NCBI GenBank assembly: GCA_948470005.1
Contig: CAOKNI010000031.1
Coordinates: forward strand, 1-12,417
Length of the DNA: 12,417 nucleotides
Reading direction: 5' to 3'
DNA from: an uncultured Mycoplasmatota bacterium
Lineage (GTDB): Bacteria > Bacillota_I > Bacilli_A > RF39 > UBA660
Position 1 is the stretch's first letter, and the number at the start of each line of letters is the position of its first letter. Positions 1 to 6,645 of the stretch are shown here, piece after piece. The notes under the pieces were generated by a model. The model had not been told where the DNA came from. It searched no databases and was given only the letters and a program-made list of their open reading frames with translations. A program made the translations under genes and the position numbers.

Positions 1-48
1 TATTGCTATTTTTTTCTTATTATCTTTCTTTAATGTCTCAAACTTCAT
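1..48 (-). CDS. Partial leftward gene, N-terminus only; product unknown
   Basis: Sixteen codons are visible, reading MKFETLKKDNKKKIAI, before the window ends. The start is supported by an AGGAG Shine-Dalgarno sequence 8 nt upstream (reverse strand, about 57-61) and by a good promoter further up with Spo0A-box-like sites. A short polar, lysine-rich start followed by hydrophobic residues is what many single-pass membrane or secreted proteins begin with, but too little is visible to name a family. The gene is of interest because of its control region: if the Spo0A boxes are real, this is a starvation- or sporulation-responsive gene. Confidence 0.6.
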   Translation of the reverse strand, partial: MKFETLKKDNKKKIAI

Positions 49-73
49 TCTAATCGCTCCTATTCTTCTATGT

Positions 74-102
74 ATTATATAGCTTTTATTTTTTATTTTC
101 AT
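74..102 (-). promoter_or_regulatory. SigA-type promoter for the leftward partial gene
   Basis: Reading leftward, a perfect TATAAT (79-74) lies 17 bp from ATGAAA (102-97), which matches the -35 consensus at 4 of 6 positions. The predicted start of transcription near 67 leaves a leader of about 19 nt containing the AGGAG. The poor -35 box and good -10 box fit a promoter that needs an activator at its upstream edge. Confidence 0.6.
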
Positions 103-106
103 TACC

Positions 107-126
107 TTCGACAAAGCTTGTCAAAA
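107..126 (-). promoter_or_regulatory. Spo0A-box-like pair upstream of the -35 region
   Basis: On the reverse strand TTTGTCGAA (115-107) is a full match to the core of the Bacillus Spo0A box. A second, weaker site in the opposite orientation (TTGTCAAAA on the plus strand, 118-126) lies next to it. Relative to the predicted transcription start the perfect box sits at about -40 to -48, where Spo0A binds at the SigA promoters it activates. Spo0A itself is not in the window, so binding is inferred from sequence alone. Confidence 0.5.
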
Positions 127-312
127 CTTCTCTTTATCTTAGCAATTTCTACTATATATTTATACTATATAATATTCTAAAGTAAATTTCAAGAGTTTTA
201 TGATAATTTACAGCAAATAATATTTTTTATTCTTTTTAACAGCTTTTATATAAATCTTCATATTTTTTTATGTACAATCTTATTAATGAGAGTTTGGAGA
301 GATTAATATATT

Positions 313-771
313 ATGAATTTAAAGGACATAAGAGAAGAATATGGACTTAATCAAAGCGAGGTTGCAAGTATACTAGGAGTAACCAGAAGTACTTATTCGG
401 TCTGGGAAATAGAAAGCAATTTTATTCCCCTATCAAGATTAATTACTTTTTGTAATTATTTTAATTGTTCTCTTGATTATGCTTTAGGACTTGCGAGCAC
501 CAAAAGTTATCCTAACATGAAAAAAGATATAGATTATAATATACACCGTTTAAGACTTAAAAATGCCCGCAAAGAATATCATTATACCCAAGAATACTTA
601 GCATCACGAATGAATACTAATAATGGTGTAATATCCAGATATGAACATGGCATAAACACTATACTAACTTCATTTTTAATAGAATATGCTAAAATATTTA
701 ATATATCTACTGATTACTTAATGGGAAGAATTGATGAAAAAATAAACATTAAACCCTCTACTCTGGTTTAA
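313..771 (+). CDS. Tandem XRE-family helix-turn-helix regulator
   Basis: This 152-residue protein consists of two complete Cro/C1-type helix-turn-helix domains joined by a short linker. Domain 1 covers roughly residues 3-58 (NQSEVASILGVTRSTYSVWE), and domain 2 roughly 78-140 (TQEYLASRMNTNNGVISRYE). Each ends with the D-Y-x-L/M-G signature common in XRE proteins of Bacillota (SLDYALG, STDYLMG). There is no effector or membrane domain, so it is probably a plain DNA-binding repressor or activator, cytoplasmic, with two readout heads per chain. The start follows GGAGA with a spacing of 12 nt. It is transcribed divergently from the partial gene at the left edge and is followed at once by its own terminator, so it is monocistronic. 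No phage genes are nearby. Its target is unknown; self-regulation or control of the divergent gene is a guess. Confidence 0.93.
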   Translation: MNLKDIREEYGLNQSEVASILGVTRSTYSVWEIESNFIPLSRLITFCNYFNCSLDYALGLASTKSYPNMKKDIDYNIHRLRLKNARKEYHYTQEYLASRMNTNNGVISRYEHGINTILTSFLIEYAKIFNISTDYLMGRIDEKINIKPSTLV

Positions 772-778
772 TGTTTTT
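744..778 (+). terminator. Intrinsic terminator overlapping the regulator's stop codon
   Basis: A perfect 12-bp stem (744-755 with 765-776) encloses a 9-nt loop, and its 3' arm runs into a T tract (774-778). The TAA stop of the HTH gene (769-771) lies inside the 3' arm, so the last codons double as the terminator stem. Confidence 0.85.
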
Positions 779-951
779 ATATTCATTTAAATATCTTTTT
801 AAACATCGTTTAGTGTTTTAGTGTTATTTTCATGTACAAAGCCATCATAACAGAATAAAAAAAGAAAGTCAAAAGACAGATTTATTAAAATTTGTAATTT
901 TTAATTTTTTTAAATTTTTTGTTTTCTATTATTACTAGTATTATTTAAATC

Positions 952-976
952 AAAAAAATATAAGATTTCTCTTATA
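952..976 (-). terminator. Terminator of the sirA-yneF unit
   Basis: On the reverse strand, 3 nt past the yneF stop, TATAAG pairs with CTTATA (971-976 with 959-964). One further A-T pair closes a 4-nt loop, and seven Ts follow (958-952). The stem is AT-rich and so weak, but position and T tract fit. Confidence 0.6.
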
Positions 977-979
977 CCT

Positions 980-1189
980 TTACATAAATTTGTTCATTTG
1001 ACTCATAACTTGGTTTACTTGTTTTTTACTTGGTTTTCTCCCCATTGAAGTCATCATAACCTCAATCATTTTTTCATTTATTGGCGGATTTTTCTTTAAA
1101 TATTTTTGCATAAAATATCTAGCAAGTAGAAATCCTAAAATCAAACCTACAACTAAGCCTATGATACACCATAATATTTGTTGCCACAT
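980..1189 (-). CDS. yneF: YneF family (UPF0154) small membrane protein
   Basis: The 69-residue product matches YneF/UPF0154 over its whole length. It has one N-terminal membrane segment (about residues 6-27), then the family signature [10 protein letters not shown] (34-43), and a basic tail containing [12 protein letters not shown] (49-60). The usual family length is about 70 residues. It is predicted to sit in the cytoplasmic membrane with the tail inside; its molecular role is not known. The start is fixed by TAAGGAG (1203-1197) 7 nt upstream. It lies 44 bp downstream of sirA on the same strand, the same gene order as yneE(sirA)-yneF in Bacillus subtilis, and is probably cotranscribed with it. 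A terminator follows directly. Confidence 0.95.
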   Translation of the reverse strand: MWQQILWCIIGLVVGLILGFLLARYFMQKYLKKNPPINEKMIEVMMTSMGRKPSKKQVNQVMSQMNKFM

Positions 1190-1233
1190 AATAATTCTCC
1201 TTACATAATTATATTACTATAAATCTTGCTCTT

Positions 1234-1653
1234 TTACAAGCATACTAATTCGTTTAGCCAAAAATAATCTTTATTTTTAAAATCACATACAAATAAATTT
1301 TTGTATTCTTTTAAGTCATCAAAAAATGTTGGTTTTAAAATATTACTTTCTAAAAGAAGAAAGGATTTATTTACCACTAGCATAGAATCTTCTGGAACAT
1401 ATTTGTTTTGAATACGATGAACGTTATGAAATTTAGAATAAAAATCATTATCTTTTGACTCATTAAATATTTTATTATTAATTTTACTTTTATCAAAAGG
1501 ACTAACAATTTGCATAAATAAATCATAAGCCATATCGACATCCTTACGGTCGAAACTATGAATATCTTCCATAGCTTTAAATAAATGATAAGGATTGTTT
1601 CTCATTAAATTATAAAAACTTTTATTAATATTAAATATATAAAATGTACGCAT
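1234..1653 (-). CDS. sirA: SirA-like sporulation inhibitor of replication
   Basis: The 139-residue protein resembles Bacillus SirA (YneE) at both ends. The N-terminus FYIFNINKSFYNL lines up with the YYTYLIKEEF region of SirA. The C-terminus FVCDFKNKDYFWLNEL lines up with the SirA segment AFDFNSKRYGWLN. Length is close to the 148 residues of B. subtilis SirA. In Bacillus, SirA is made under Spo0A~P control and binds domain I of DnaA, blocking new rounds of replication as the cell commits to sporulation. Three things support the call independently of the weak sequence match: yneF follows directly, as in Bacillus; a perfect Spo0A box lies 41 bp upstream of the start; and a SigH-like gene is in the window. 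Residue F13 falls, by eye, at the position of SirA F14, which I recall as a DnaA contact. The start is preceded by GGTGAT (1664-1659). The middle of the protein is poorly conserved, so function is inferred. Confidence 0.75.
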   Translation of the reverse strand: MRTFYIFNINKSFYNLMRNNPYHLFKAMEDIHSFDRKDVDMAYDLFMQIVSPFDKSKINNKIFNESKDNDFYSKFHNVHRIQNKYVPEDSMLVVNKSFLLLESNILKPTFFDDLKEYKNLFVCDFKNKDYFWLNELVCL

Positions 1654-1670
1654 AATTAATCACCAACTTT

Positions 1671-1704
1671 ATATTAACACATTAATAATGCGAATTTTGT
1701 CGAA
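1671..1704 (-). promoter_or_regulatory. Spo0A box and probable sirA promoter
   Basis: TTTTGTCGAA on the plus strand (1695-1704) is a perfect extended Spo0A box; leftward it reads TTCGACAAAA. TCGACA inside it (1703-1698) resembles a -35 box. The best -10 candidate, TAATAT (1676-1671), is 21 bp away, which recalls the long spacer of Spo0A-dependent SigA promoters such as spoIIG. An alternative -10 is CATTAT (1690-1685). The box match is clear, but the exact promoter is not. Confidence 0.55.
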
Positions 1705-1726
1705 CGGTGTAGTAAAGAATAGTTTT

Positions 1727-4324
1727 TTATACTCCAGTTTTTAAATGATGACGTCGCAGATAAGTTTTCCTTAAAAAATCAACTGGAAATACCGTCGCAG
1801 CTAGAATAAGAACAATAAAAAACTCTTTAGCAGTTAAGCCATATGTCCGAAATAAGTCTCCCCCATGATAAATCAAATATATTTGTACAGCGATAATAAA
1901 TGTAATAATAAATATAAATACTTTGTTTTTACTCAGATTAGCGAAAATATTAATACGTTCACTCCGGGCATTAAAAGAATTAAAGATGCCGATAAAAATA
2001 AATAAGGCAAAATAAGCGGTCATTAAATATTTATAATTTTCTCCAACTCTAATATACTCCCTAACAAGAGGTAATTTTAAGAAAAGAATACAAAGAATAG
2101 CAGAATAAAGACCCGTAAATAAAACTTCACCTATCATATAGGAATTAATTATAGGTTCGTCTTTACTTTTAGGTGGTTCAAACATGTAACTATTTAAGGC
2201 AGGTTCGAAAGAAAAAGCAAGACCTGCAAAAGTATCCATAATCATATTTAACCAAAGCATCTGAATAATTGTAATTGGTGTATTAATCCCTATAAAAGGT
2301 CCCACAATAGATAATATAAGAGCACACATATTAACGGTTAATTGATAAATAATAAATTTACGAATACTTTTAAAAATAGTACGACCGTATAAAAGAGCTT
2401 TACTAATAGAGAGAATGTTATCGTCTAATATAACAATATCGCTGGCTTCTTTTGCTACTTCAGTACCACTTCCCATAGCAAATCCAACATTAGCTTTCTT
2501 TAATGCTGGAGCATCATTAACACCGTCACCAGTCATGCCAACAACTAAGTTCATATTTTCTAAAACCCGAACAAGACGAGATTTATCTTGAGGTAAAGCT
2601 CTAGCTACTACTTTTAAATTGCTAATTTTATTTTTTAATTCAGCATCTGATAGTTTAGATAATTCTTCACTACTTAAGACTAAGTCATCTTTTTCCAAAA
2701 GGCCAGCATCACTTGCGATAGCACAAGCAGTATCTTTAGCATCACCCGTAATCATGATAATATTTACCCCAGCACTTCTTATTAAATCTACTCCTTCTTT
2801 AGTCTCAGGCCGAAGTTCATCACGGATAGCTAATAATCCCAAAAAGACTAGATTAGAAAGGCTATTATTTTTACTATAGCAAAGCACTAAAACTCTAATA
2901 CCTTTTTTAGTTAAATTATCTATATTGTTATTTATAATTTTAGAATTTAAAAGAATTTTTTCAGTTCCATCTTTAGTTAGATAATAATTAGTATTTGGTA
3001 GAAGCTTTTCAGCCGCGCCTTTAAAATAAGTTAACCCATTTAAAAGAGTAGTTTTGCTATATTTTTCTTTACTGTTAAATGGTACTTTTTCCTTAATACC
3101 ATCTTTGAAATCTTTATCATAGGTTAAAAAACTTAAGCAAGCTTTATCTGTTTGATTACCACCTATGCAATTTCCATCTTTATCGAATGTTGAAGCATTA
3201 TTGTAAAACATATTTTGATATAATTTTACATAAAATGCTGGATATTTTTTAACTTCTTTAATATTATGATAATGAATATTATCTCCGGTAATTATTTCAG
3301 TTACTTCTAGTTTTCCTTTGGTTAAAGTTCCCGTTTTATCTGTTAGTAAAACATTTATATTACCGGCGGTTTCAATTCCGGTTAGACGCCTTACAAGAAC
3401 ATTATTTTTTAACATTTTTTTCATATTACTAGATAGCACCAGTGTTATCATCATTGGTAATCCCTCCGGTACCGCGACAACAATAATGGTGACACTTAAA
3501 GTTAAAGCGTAAATTAAATGGTCAAACATAAGTCGAAAGTTAGTTAATGTGTTTAAAATTAGTTCCGAATTAAAAGCATTATCAATTACAATAACCGAAA
3601 ACAAATATGAAATTGTAACTAGAGCGGCACCAATATAACCAATTTTACTAATAGACTTAGCAAGACCTGTAAGCCGTAGTTTTAAAGGTGAAGTCGGTGG
3701 ATTTTCTGCAACTTCACGAGCTAAAGCCCCATAAATGGTTTTATCTCCAACACTTGTCACACTCATATAAGCATTACCATTGTAAACAACACTACCACGA
3801 AATATTTTATTATTGTCTTTTATATTATTAGGGTTTAAAGGAGCATATTTTTTAGCTTCTTTGGCTTCTCCATTTAAACTAGACTCATCAACACTTATCT
3901 CTCCTTTTAAAATATAGCCATCCGCAGGTATCTTATCACCACTACCGAGTATTACTGTATCACCGACTACTACTTCTTCAATAGGTATTTCTAAGGTTTC
4001 GCCCGCCCTAATTACTTTAACAAGAATTTTAGAAGATTCTTCTTGCAAGCGACGAAAAGCTGCTTCACTACCATATTCGGAAATAGTAGAGATAAAAGAG
4101 GCTAAAAAAATAGCAATTAAAATACCTAGAGTTTCAAAATAATCAAAATCTTTAAATAAAAAAACTATTTTAATCGTAAGAGCTACTAATAATATTTTAA
4201 TTATGGGGTCTCCAAGAGATTCTAATAAAAGTTTAAAAAAGCTATTGGTTTTAACATCACTAATACTGTTATTACCATATAAGCGGCGATTTTTTTCTAC
4301 TTCTTCTGGTCGTAATCCTTGCAT
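1727..4324 (-). CDS. PMCA-type calcium-transporting P-type ATPase
   Basis: This 865-residue P2B-type ATPase expels Ca2+ from the cytoplasm at the cost of ATP. Visible landmarks are the cation-transporter N-terminus, the A domain with LNGEA (150-154), M4 with PEGLP (286-290), the phosphorylation motif DKTGTLT (329-335, D329), the nucleotide-binding KGAAEK (435-440) and the hinge TGDGVNDAP (598-606). M5 contains LTVN (N665), and M6 has N693 and D697. M5 lacks the glutamate used for the second Ca2+ site in SERCA, which points to a single-site PMCA-type pump. The usual TGES is NGEA here, keeping the glutamate. The start is set at the ATG 7 nt after GGAGG; an upstream in-frame ATG at 4375 has no ribosome binding site and would add 17 residues. 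It is divergent from the radical SAM gene. No clear terminator follows, so some transcripts may run into sirA. Mn2+ transport cannot be excluded. Confidence 0.95.
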   Translation of the reverse strand: MQGLRPEEVEKNRRLYGNNSISDVKTNSFFKLLLESLGDPIIKILLVALTIKIVFLFKDFDYFETLGILIAIFLASFISTISEYGSEAAFRRLQEESSKILVKVIRAGETLEIPIEEVVVGDTVILGSGDKIPADGYILKGEISVDESSLNGEAKEAKKYAPLNPNNIKDNNKIFRGSVVYNGNAYMSVTSVGDKTIYGALAREVAENPPTSPLKLRLTGLAKSISKIGYIGAALVTISYLFSVIVIDNAFNSELILNTLTNFRLMFDHLIYALTLSVTIIVVAVPEGLPMMITLVLSSNMKKMLKNNVLVRRLTGIETAGNINVLLTDKTGTLTKGKLEVTEIITGDNIHYHNIKEVKKYPAFYVKLYQNMFYNNASTFDKDGNCIGGNQTDKACLSFLTYDKDFKDGIKEKVPFNSKEKYSKTTLLNGLTYFKGAAEKLLPNTNYYLTKDGTEKILLNSKIINNNIDNLTKKGIRVLVLCYSKNNSLSNLVFLGLLAIRDELRPETKEGVDLIRSAGVNIIMITGDAKDTACAIASDAGLLEKDDLVLSSEELSKLSDAELKNKISNLKVVARALPQDKSRLVRVLENMNLVVGMTGDGVNDAPALKKANVGFAMGSGTEVAKEASDIVILDDNILSISKALLYGRTIFKSIRKFIIYQLTVNMCALILSIVGPFIGINTPITIIQMLWLNMIMDTFAGLAFSFEPALNSYMFEPPKSKDEPIINSYMIGEVLFTGLYSAILCILFLKLPLVREYIRVGENYKYLMTAYFALFIFIGIFNSFNARSERINIFANLSKNKVFIFIITFIIAVQIYLIYHGGDLFRTYGLTAKEFFIVLILAATVFPVDFLRKTYLRRHHLKTGV

Positions 4325-4330
4325 AGCTAA

Positions 4331-4336
4331 TCCTCC
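4331..4336 (-). promoter_or_regulatory. Ribosome binding site deciding the Ca2+-ATPase start
   Basis: GGAGGA on the reverse strand stands in front of the ATG at 4324, giving GGAGG 7 nt of spacing. This makes the start 17 codons downstream of the longest possible reading frame and restores the family-like N-terminus MQGLRPEEVEKN. Confidence 0.85.
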
Positions 4337-4376
4337 TAGAAAAAATATATGCAGGTAATAGGATAAATTTGACAAT

Positions 4377-4405
4377 TTTAAAATAGCGAGGTTTTGCTTT
4401 ACAAT
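4377..4405 (+). promoter_or_regulatory. Possible promoter of the radical SAM gene
   Basis: TTTAAA (4377-4382) and TACAAT (4400-4405) are 17 bp apart, each with one or two mismatches to the SigA consensus. They would start transcription about 30 nt before the ATG. The region is AT-rich, so chance matches are likely. The ATPase promoter must lie in the same spacer, but I could not choose one. Confidence 0.4.
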
Positions 4406-4442
4406 ATAGGTAATAGTAGTTTAAAATATTGATGGTGATTAA

Positions 4443-5360
4443 ATGTTTAAGTATAGTTTAGATAATAAAAGATATCATACTCTCAATTATTTTTATCGTA
4501 AAAAATTTAACTCCAAAGTATTTAAAGTAAGTTTAAATGCAAATTTATCATGTCCTAATTTTAAAAACGGACAAGGATGTATTTTTTGCAAAGGTGGAAG
4601 TGGAAACGCTTATGCAAGTTTAAGTTTAGAGGAACAGTTTGAGATTATTAAGAAAAAAGAAGAAAAGAAATGGCCTAATGCTAAATATATAGCCTATTTT
4701 CAAGCTAATAGTAATACATATGCTCCTCTAAATATTTTAAAAGAAAAATTTGAAAGTATCTTAAAAATGCCAAAAGTTATTGGCCTTGCTATTGCGACTA
4801 GAAGTGATTGTTTAGATGATGCTATTTTGGATTATTTAAGTGATTTAAATAAGAGAACTTTTTTAACGGTAGAAATTGGCTTGCAATCAATGCATGATAA
4901 AACATTGAGGATTATTAATCGTGGCCATGATTTAAAAAATTTTGAAGATGCCATAAAAAAACTAAAGATGCGAGGCATATTTACTGTTGTTCATATAATT
5001 AATGGACTACCTGGTGAGGATAAAAAAATGATGATTGAAACAGCAAAATATTTAAATAAATTAGGAATTGATGGCATTAAAATACATATGTTATATATTA
5101 TTAAAGATACGAAACTCGCCGAAATGTATAATAATAAACCTTTTCATGTTTTAGCAAAAGAAGAGTATATTGATATAGTATGTGAACAACTAGAATATTT
5201 AGATGAAAAAATTGTTATTGAAAGAATTACAGGCGACCCTGAAAAAGAGGAAGTAATTGAGCCAAAATGGCTCCTTAAAAAGTTTTGTGTATTAAATGAT
5301 ATTGATAAAGAAATGAAAAAAAGAGATATTTCACAGGGGGATAAAGTTAATCACTCATAA
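4443..5360 (+). CDS. TIGR01212 family radical SAM protein (YtqA/YhcC-like)
   Basis: The 305-residue protein belongs to the YtqA/YhcC (TIGR01212) branch of radical SAM enzymes. The cluster-binding cysteines are C37, C46 and C49, in the spacing C-x8-C-x2-C (CPNFKNGQGCIFC) that separates this family from the classical C-x3-C-x2-C. The barrel contains EIGLQSMHDKTLRIINRGHD, the LQS/NRGH motif typical of the family, and IINGLPGED. The C-terminus ends with RITGDPEKEEVIEPKW (around 259-274), also family-like. Length matches the family. The enzyme should hold a 4Fe-4S cluster and generate a 5'-deoxyadenosyl radical in the cytoplasm; the substrate is not established. GGTGA lies about 5 nt before the ATG. 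Its last 14 bp overlap the end of sigH on the other strand, and a shared hairpin serves as terminator. It is probably transcribed alone. Confidence 0.92.
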   Translation: MFKYSLDNKRYHTLNYFYRKKFNSKVFKVSLNANLSCPNFKNGQGCIFCKGGSGNAYASLSLEEQFEIIKKKEEKKWPNAKYIAYFQANSNTYAPLNILKEKFESILKMPKVIGLAIATRSDCLDDAILDYLSDLNKRTFLTVEIGLQSMHDKTLRIINRGHDLKNFEDAIKKLKMRGIFTVVHIINGLPGEDKKMMIETAKYLNKLGIDGIKIHMLYIIKDTKLAEMYNNKPFHVLAKEEYIDIVCEQLEYLDEKIVIERITGDPEKEEVIEPKWLLKKFCVLNDIDKEMKKRDISQGDKVNHS

Positions 5361-5375
5361 TATCTCTTATTTTAT
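5316..5375. terminator. Bidirectional terminator shared by convergent genes
   Basis: A 10-bp perfect inverted repeat, AAGAGATATT (5321-5330) and AATATCTCTT (5359-5368), encloses a 28-nt loop. The A-rich 5' flank (5316-5320) can continue pairing with the T-rich 3' flank after one mismatch. The flanks give T tracts in both directions. Both stop codons (5358-5360 plus, 5349-5347 minus) fall within the hairpin. The loop is long, so efficiency is uncertain. Confidence 0.65.
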
Positions 5376-5949
5376 GTTTTACACGTTGGATAGTATTATC
5401 CACTTGTTTCGGATTTTTGCTTGTTAATTCGGCAATTGTTAAATAATCAAAATCATTTATAATATAAGTAAATACTTCATATTCACTAACGGATAAATTG
5501 TTTTTAATCTTTGCTAAAAGCTCTTCATAATTCTCTTTAAGTGTAAGATTATATAAAGGATCATTTTTAGAATAGTCACTTAGACAATCTTTAAGTGTGG
5601 TTCCGTCCTCATTATAATCATAATCTAAAGAATAAGTGTTATTTAAAATTTTGGCTTTTTCACCACTACTTTTTTTGATTACTTTCTTTAGGCGTCTATC
5701 AATGCATATACTTAAAAATGTGGCTAATTTAGCATTTTTATCTTCCCTAAATGAAGACATGGCATCACTAAAAGCATAGTAGGCTTCCTGCTCTAATTCG
5801 TGATAGTCAACTCCTACTTTAAAAGCTGCACTACTATATTTTTTGAGCATTATTTCAACTATATACTTAAATTTCTCATAAATTATATTTTTAGCATCTT
5901 CATTATCAGCTAAAGCTAAATTTAATATTTCTTCATCACTAAATTCCAT
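5347..5949 (-). CDS. sigH: RNA polymerase sigma factor, SigH-like
   Basis: This 200-residue sigma-70 family protein has region 2 at about residues 15-95 (DYHELEQEAYYAFSDAMSSF, then FLSICIDRRLKKVIKK) and a region 4 helix-turn-helix near the end (LTIAELTSKNPKQVDNTIQRVKHKI). The CIDRRL..VIKK, SLDYDYNEDG and KQVDNTIQRVKHKI segments line up well with B. subtilis SigH (CITRQIITAIK, ASLDKPIFDEES, KSIDNALQRVKRKL). The gene follows rlmB, as sigH does in Bacillus apart from the missing yacP. SigH directs post-exponential genes, including early sporulation genes such as spo0A, and competence genes in some lineages. The start has AAGGAG (5960-5955) 5 nt upstream, inside the end of rlmB; the two reading frames overlap by 11 nt, suggesting translational coupling. 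A generic sigma-70 factor used for another stress response is the main alternative. Confidence 0.82.
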   Translation of the reverse strand: MEFSDEEILNLALADNEDAKNIIYEKFKYIVEIMLKKYSSAAFKVGVDYHELEQEAYYAFSDAMSSFREDKNAKLATFLSICIDRRLKKVIKKSSGEKAKILNNTYSLDYDYNEDGTTLKDCLSDYSKNDPLYNLTLKENYEELLAKIKNNLSVSEYEVFTYIINDFDYLTIAELTSKNPKQVDNTIQRVKHKIRDIMSD

Positions 5950-6628
5950 TATTACTCCTTAAAATTCCATATATTAAAATAGCTGCGGAAACACTAGCAT
6001 TAAGTGAATTTATTTTACCATACATTGGAATACTTATAATTTCGTCACTTGTTTCTCTGATAATTCTTGAGACACCATTTCCCTCTGCCCCAATAACTAA
6101 TACTTTTTTTGACGCATAATCAACTTGGTGGTAAAACGTACCATCCATGTCAGCCGCATAAACAAAAAATAAATTTTGTTGCAATTTTTTTAAAGCATTA
6201 TTAATATTTTTTACTAATACTATTTTAACATTATTAATAGCACCAGCACTAACACGCATAACAGCATCTGTAACCCTGACACTTCGGTCTTCTGGTATAA
6301 TTATACCTTTAATTCCCGCACATTCACATGTTCTAATAATCGCTCCTAAGTTATGAGGGTCTTCTAAGTGATCTAAGCAAACAAGAAAATCTTCATTTAA
6401 AACATTATCTAAAGTATAATATTTATAGTCATCAACATCGATTACGACTCCTTGATGATGTTCTTTTGTCATTTTATTTAATCGAAACTCAGGAACTATT
6501 TCGTATTTTATTTTGTTATCTTTAAGATAATTTAAAATATTTAAATCTTTAAAATTTTCTTTTATATAAACTTTATGGATTTTAGCTATTTCGGTTTCTT
6601 TTAAAACATTTTTACCACATATTAACAC
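5939..6628 (-). CDS. rlmB: 23S rRNA 2'-O-methyltransferase, RlmB/TrmH family
   Basis: The 229-residue protein is a SPOUT methyltransferase of the RlmB type, which methylates the 2'-hydroxyl of a conserved guanosine in the peptidyl transferase region of 23S rRNA. An N-terminal L30e-like substrate-binding domain (about 1-70) contains CGKNVL, the counterpart of GRNPVLEAL, and HQGVV. The three SpoU motifs follow: DPHNLGAIIRT (90-100), VIGAEGNGVS (178-187) and IPMYGKINSLNAS (200-212), which together form the knotted SAM site. Start: I choose the GTG at 6628, because the in-frame GTG at 6637 is part of the Shine-Dalgarno sequence AGGTGATT (6639-6632) and lies only about 2 nt from the predicted transcription start. 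The longer form would have 232 residues. It is first in a two-gene unit with sigH, overlapping it by 11 nt, and has its own strong promoter. Confidence 0.92.
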   Translation of the reverse strand: MLICGKNVLKETEIAKIHKVYIKENFKDLNILNYLKDNKIKYEIVPEFRLNKMTKEHHQGVVIDVDDYKYYTLDNVLNEDFLVCLDHLEDPHNLGAIIRTCECAGIKGIIIPEDRSVRVTDAVMRVSAGAINNVKIVLVKNINNALKKLQQNLFFVYAADMDGTFYHQVDYASKKVLVIGAEGNGVSRIIRETSDEIISIPMYGKINSLNASVSAAILIYGILRSNNGI

Positions 6629-6645
6629 ACGAATCACCTAAAGGT

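Noticed and set aside
313..771. Prophage repressor module
   Set aside because: No integrase, Cro-like partner or other phage gene nearby; neighbours are chromosomal housekeeping genes.
1681..1726. Terminator after the calcium ATPase
   Set aside because: Only a 3-bp inverted match and no T tract found on the reverse strand; the region is better explained as the sirA control region.
2619..2879. 86-codon plus-strand open frame
   Set aside because: Lies antisense within the calcium ATPase, no ribosome binding site, protein without recognisable features.
3318..3512. 64-codon plus-strand open frame
   Set aside because: Antisense shadow of the ATPase M4/phosphorylation region.
4369..4374. Perfect TTGACA on the plus strand before the radical SAM gene
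   Set aside because: No acceptable -10 box lies 16-18 bp downstream; the next TACAAT is 25 bp away.
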